Shown: in pieces, positions 62,060 to 64,000 of the stretch
Numbering within the stretch: position 1 is the stretch's first letter
Layout of the letters: the number at the start of each line of letters is the position of its first letter
Translations under genes and position numbers: made by a program
Source: Anaerostipes hominis (ex Lee et al. 2021)
GTDB lineage: Bacteria > Bacillota > Clostridia > Lachnospirales > Lachnospiraceae
Assembly (NCBI RefSeq): GCF_002270485.1
Contig: NZ_NQOG01000001.1
Span: forward strand, 124,001-188,000
Direction: 5' to 3'
Length of the DNA stretch: 64,000 nt
The notes under the pieces: generated by a model
Database searches by the model: none
What the model was told of the DNA's origin: nothing
The model's input: the letters and a program-made list of their open reading frames with translations, nothing else

Positions 62060-63140
62060 AGACAGCCTCCTCATTTCCCAGTATAAAACTTCCAAATCCT
62101 CGATGCTTTTGAACAATTACATCCGACAGTATCTCCGATAATAATTTTTTGTTTTGTTCATTCGTATTAGATTTAAATTGGGTGCTTTTTAACAGATATA
62201 AACTTCCTTCTGGGATGACTTTTTTCAATTCTTTGGGCTTATTCTTTGCCATATCCCATCCTCCGGCTGTCTCTGGTTTTCCTATAATCTTTGACAAGAC
62301 CGAAATTCCTTTTTCTTTTAATACACTCTCCAGACTTTTCTCATTCTTCATAATAAACGGTGTGGTAAAGATTAATTTTAAGTTTTCACTGCTGCTTTTC
62401 TTTTTGTTATATTCTCTAACATCTTTATGATACTCGTCCAATGACCCCAAAAATAATTCTAGCCTGGCCATCCTGGCCTCTCCCCCTAATAAAATATTCG
62501 CTCTAAATCCCTTTGATATTTCATCATGCATCTCTGCCTCGATAAGAAAGCAAGTATTCTTATATGTATAATCTCTCATTGTTGTAAAATATAGATGTTC
62601 TTTTTTTGCTATCTTCTTATTATCTTCCAATTCTATTCCTGTCTTTTGATATTCACCTGCAAACTCTTGTTGATTTTTTAAATAAATTTCTTCTTTTTCA
62701 GATATATCATAGCAAGTCATAAATTCATATAAACTGATATATTTTCCCGAAGCTGGTTTGACTTTTTCTTGAAGCTGAGGATTCGTATAAAGCAATCCCT
62801 TTTGAAAATTACTATCCCGTATGTCACCATCCTCATTTACCATAAGATCTCTTGGAGCAGGAAGATAAATTTCATTCTCCATCTCTAAATATATCTGTCT
62901 GATTTTTAAATTCTCTTTTAAAACATCTTCCAGTATTGTCGTATTTCTTTCTATAAGAGTTTTATGAACCTCATTCAAATATCCATTTTCCATCAAACTC
63001 GTGCATATTGCACCATAAAAAACAGAGGGATACGGAAAAAATCTGCTTTCTACATAATTAGAAGTTTTTTTATCCAATAAAGTCCCATCCCGAAACATAA
63101 CTGTATCCCACGGTTCTATTTTTACTGTAATGATCCCCAT
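62052..63140 (-). CDS. cmr3: Type III-B CRISPR protein Cmr3 (Cas5-like)
   Basis: Caps the 5' handle of crRNA and bridges Cas10 to the Cmr4 filament. 362 residues from ATG 63140 (MGIITVKIEP), with AGGAGG before it. The family start is unmistakable: IEPWDTVMFRDGTLLD, then SRFFPYPSVFYGAICTSLM. An internal NILLGGEARMARLE and the late GWDM and HRGFGSFILG glycine loops fit RAMP folds. It starts 10 bases after cas10 and its stop overlaps the nuclease start. Confidence 0.9.
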   Translation of the reverse strand: MGIITVKIEPWDTVMFRDGTLLDKKTSNYVESRFFPYPSVFYGAICTSLMENGYLNEVHKTLIERNTTILEDVLKENLKIRQIYLEMENEIYLPAPRDLMVNEDGDIRDSNFQKGLLYTNPQLQEKVKPASGKYISLYEFMTCYDISEKEEIYLKNQQEFAGEYQKTGIELEDNKKIAKKEHLYFTTMRDYTYKNTCFLIEAEMHDEISKGFRANILLGGEARMARLELFLGSLDEYHKDVREYNKKKSSSENLKLIFTTPFIMKNEKSLESVLKEKGISVLSKIIGKPETAGGWDMAKNKPKELKKVIPEGSLYLLKSTQFKSNTNEQNKKLLSEILSDVIVQKHRGFGSFILGNEEAVYD

Positions 63141-63150
63141 CCCATTCCTC

Positions 63151-64000
63151 CTATTTTTCACTGAAAGATGCTAATTTCTCTGCTATATGCATCAGATCAA
63201 AATAAGCATTAAAGTCTATGCAAAATCCATCTTTGGCTTCTTTTGTAACATCATTTCTAAGATTAATTAACAAATCAGTTAATTCTTGTTTTTCCTCAGA
63301 GCTCTTTCCCTCGCTTTTCCTTGCCACAATCCTTTTTGTCTCATTATTCATGATGAATCTTAAATCTGTATATTCATCCACACCAAAGTTTTCTCCCCAG
63401 CCCATGAATTCCTCTTCCATTTGAAAAATAACACTTCTTGAAAACTGATGCCTGCAAAACGCGGAAATCAGGCTGTAAAAATGATTCTGCATTCTATCGC
63501 CTTTTACAAAAATCATTCTTGAACCACTGCCTCTATATAAAACAGAGAAACAGCATCCCCCTTTTCCGTCTTTTCTATAATGTTGTTTTACTTGTTGCAT
63601 GCTCTCTCTGGACTTTTTCAGAACATATCGAAGCGGCTCCTTGCAGTGTGCAACTATAATACTTTTAGAAAATGTCATCCCTGAATCACACATTTCAATC
63701 CAGTCTGACTCTAGCTTCTTTGTAATATCCTCTATACAAAAAACAGGACAAAAAAAGAGCATGTCATCTCCCCCGGCATAGATCACAGCGTTCTCGTTCT
63801 CTGTTACTTTTTTCACCTCTTGGTTAATGAACTCTTTCTCTTTTATGAAAAATTCATTTGCTGCCCGACTTATTTTTTTCTGATAATTATGTAATTCTTC
63901 ATCCCTCTCCCATCCTTTTTCCCCTGAGATGTACATCCCCATATCATCGATATCAATTCGTACTAGTGCGTAATATAGAGAACCAAAGTTCTCTGTTGAT
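63151..64000 (-). CDS. cas10: Cas10 / Cmr2, C-terminal part (runs off the window)
   Basis: Large subunit and signal synthase of the type III-B complex; about 283 C-terminal residues are visible. The open frame has no stop up to 64000, so an ATG at 63942 is internal. At the window edge it reads YYALVRIDIDDMGMYISG, the first palm motif, followed by the second palm motif YAGGDDMLFF with the GGDD metal site of the cyclic oligoadenylate synthase. The rest is the helical D4 region. The N-terminal HD nuclease part, if present, lies outside. It is the first visible gene of an AT-rich operon and is followed 10 bases later by cmr3. Confidence 0.92.
   Translation of the reverse strand, partial: STENFGSLYYALVRIDIDDMGMYISGEKGWERDEELHNYQKKISRAANEFFIKEKEFINQEVKKVTENENAVIYAGGDDMLFFCPVFCIEDITKKLESDWIEMCDSGMTFSKSIIVAHCKEPLRYVLKKSRESMQQVKQHYRKDGKGGCCFSVLYRGSGSRMIFVKGDRMQNHFYSLISAFCRHQFSRSVIFQMEEEFMGWGENFGVDEYTDLRFIMNNETKRIVARKSEGKSSEEKQELTDLLINLRNDVTKEAKDGFCIDFNAYFDLMHIAEKLASFSEK

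Noticed and set aside
1-64000. CRISPR array
   Set aside because: No set of short regularly spaced repeats was seen despite the Cmr genes; it may lie to the right of the window.
63942-64000. Start of cas10 at the ATG at 63942
   Set aside because: The frame stays open to the window edge and encodes the conserved first palm motif upstream of this ATG, so it is internal.

Overview
The window looks like a chromosomal segment of a spore-forming, anaerobic Clostridia, most likely Lachnospiraceae. The reasons are spoIIGA-sigE placed directly after the division cluster, the LL-diaminopimelate aminotransferase route to lysine, a PyrD/PyrK-type (NAD-linked) dihydroorotate dehydrogenase, a GlyQS-type glycyl-tRNA synthetase, Gram-positive LexA boxes and moderate GC. 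The genus cannot be fixed from the sequence alone. Almost everything is on the minus strand; only ychF, the radical SAM pair, a MerR gene and one gene remnant are on the plus strand.

Layout from left to right. 1-7.8 kb: the start of a secreted protein overlapping purE, an M29 aminopeptidase with an HD phosphohydrolase, two small membrane proteins, and the pyrimidine operon pyrF-pyrK-pyrD-CBS-pyrE with a strong hairpin in its leader. 8-14.5 kb: the complete phosphate module pstS-C-A-B-phoU-phoP-phoR behind a candidate Pho box. 14.6-19 kb: a secreted beta-domain protein, pyrC, a small anchored protein and a decayed patch with remnants of a sigma-54 activator and a GNAT acetyltransferase. 19-26 kb: glyS, recO, era, a large M16C metalloprotease and a DMT exporter. 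26.1-29.2 kb (plus strand): a radical SAM protein and its partner DNA-metabolism protein behind a promoter flanked by two LexA-type boxes, then a damaged TipA-like MerR gene. 29.2-31.4 kb: purine synthesis finished by a stand-alone AICAR transformylase and a PurO-type IMP cyclohydrolase under a ZTP riboswitch. 31.4-47.3 kb: mgsA, a frameshifted GH25 lysozyme, sigE, spoIIGA, then the dcw cluster ftsZ-divIB-ftsW-murD-mraY-spoVD-pbpB-ftsL-rsmH-mraZ (listed left to right; transcribed from mraZ) and lgt. 47.4-58.7 kb: ychF, an NlpC/P60 hydrolase, dapL, an ANTAR regulator next to glnA, carB-carA and queH. 58.8-64 kb: a YbjQ-like protein and a small membrane protein under an operator-like dyad, then an AT-rich type III-B CRISPR-Cas (Cmr) operon that runs off the right edge.

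The most notable content is the Cmr operon (cas10/cmr2 partial, cmr3, a CARF-like plus PD-(D/E)XK nuclease, cmr4, cmr5). The ancillary nuclease is translationally coupled to cmr3 and sits inside the effector operon. cmr6 and cmr1 are not downstream of cmr5, and no CRISPR array is visible. Cas10 retains its GGDD cyclase motif, so cyclic oligoadenylate signalling to the neighbouring nuclease is a reasonable inference.

A second notable pattern is an undescribed (to me) interspersed repeat of about 170 bp. It occurs as two full and two partial or degenerate copies, and in all four cases it begins exactly where the U-tract of an intrinsic terminator ends, in the same orientation. Other points worth attention are the SOS-like control of the radical SAM pair, a spoIIG-like promoter with an extended spacer, MraZ boxes, and several partly degraded genes.
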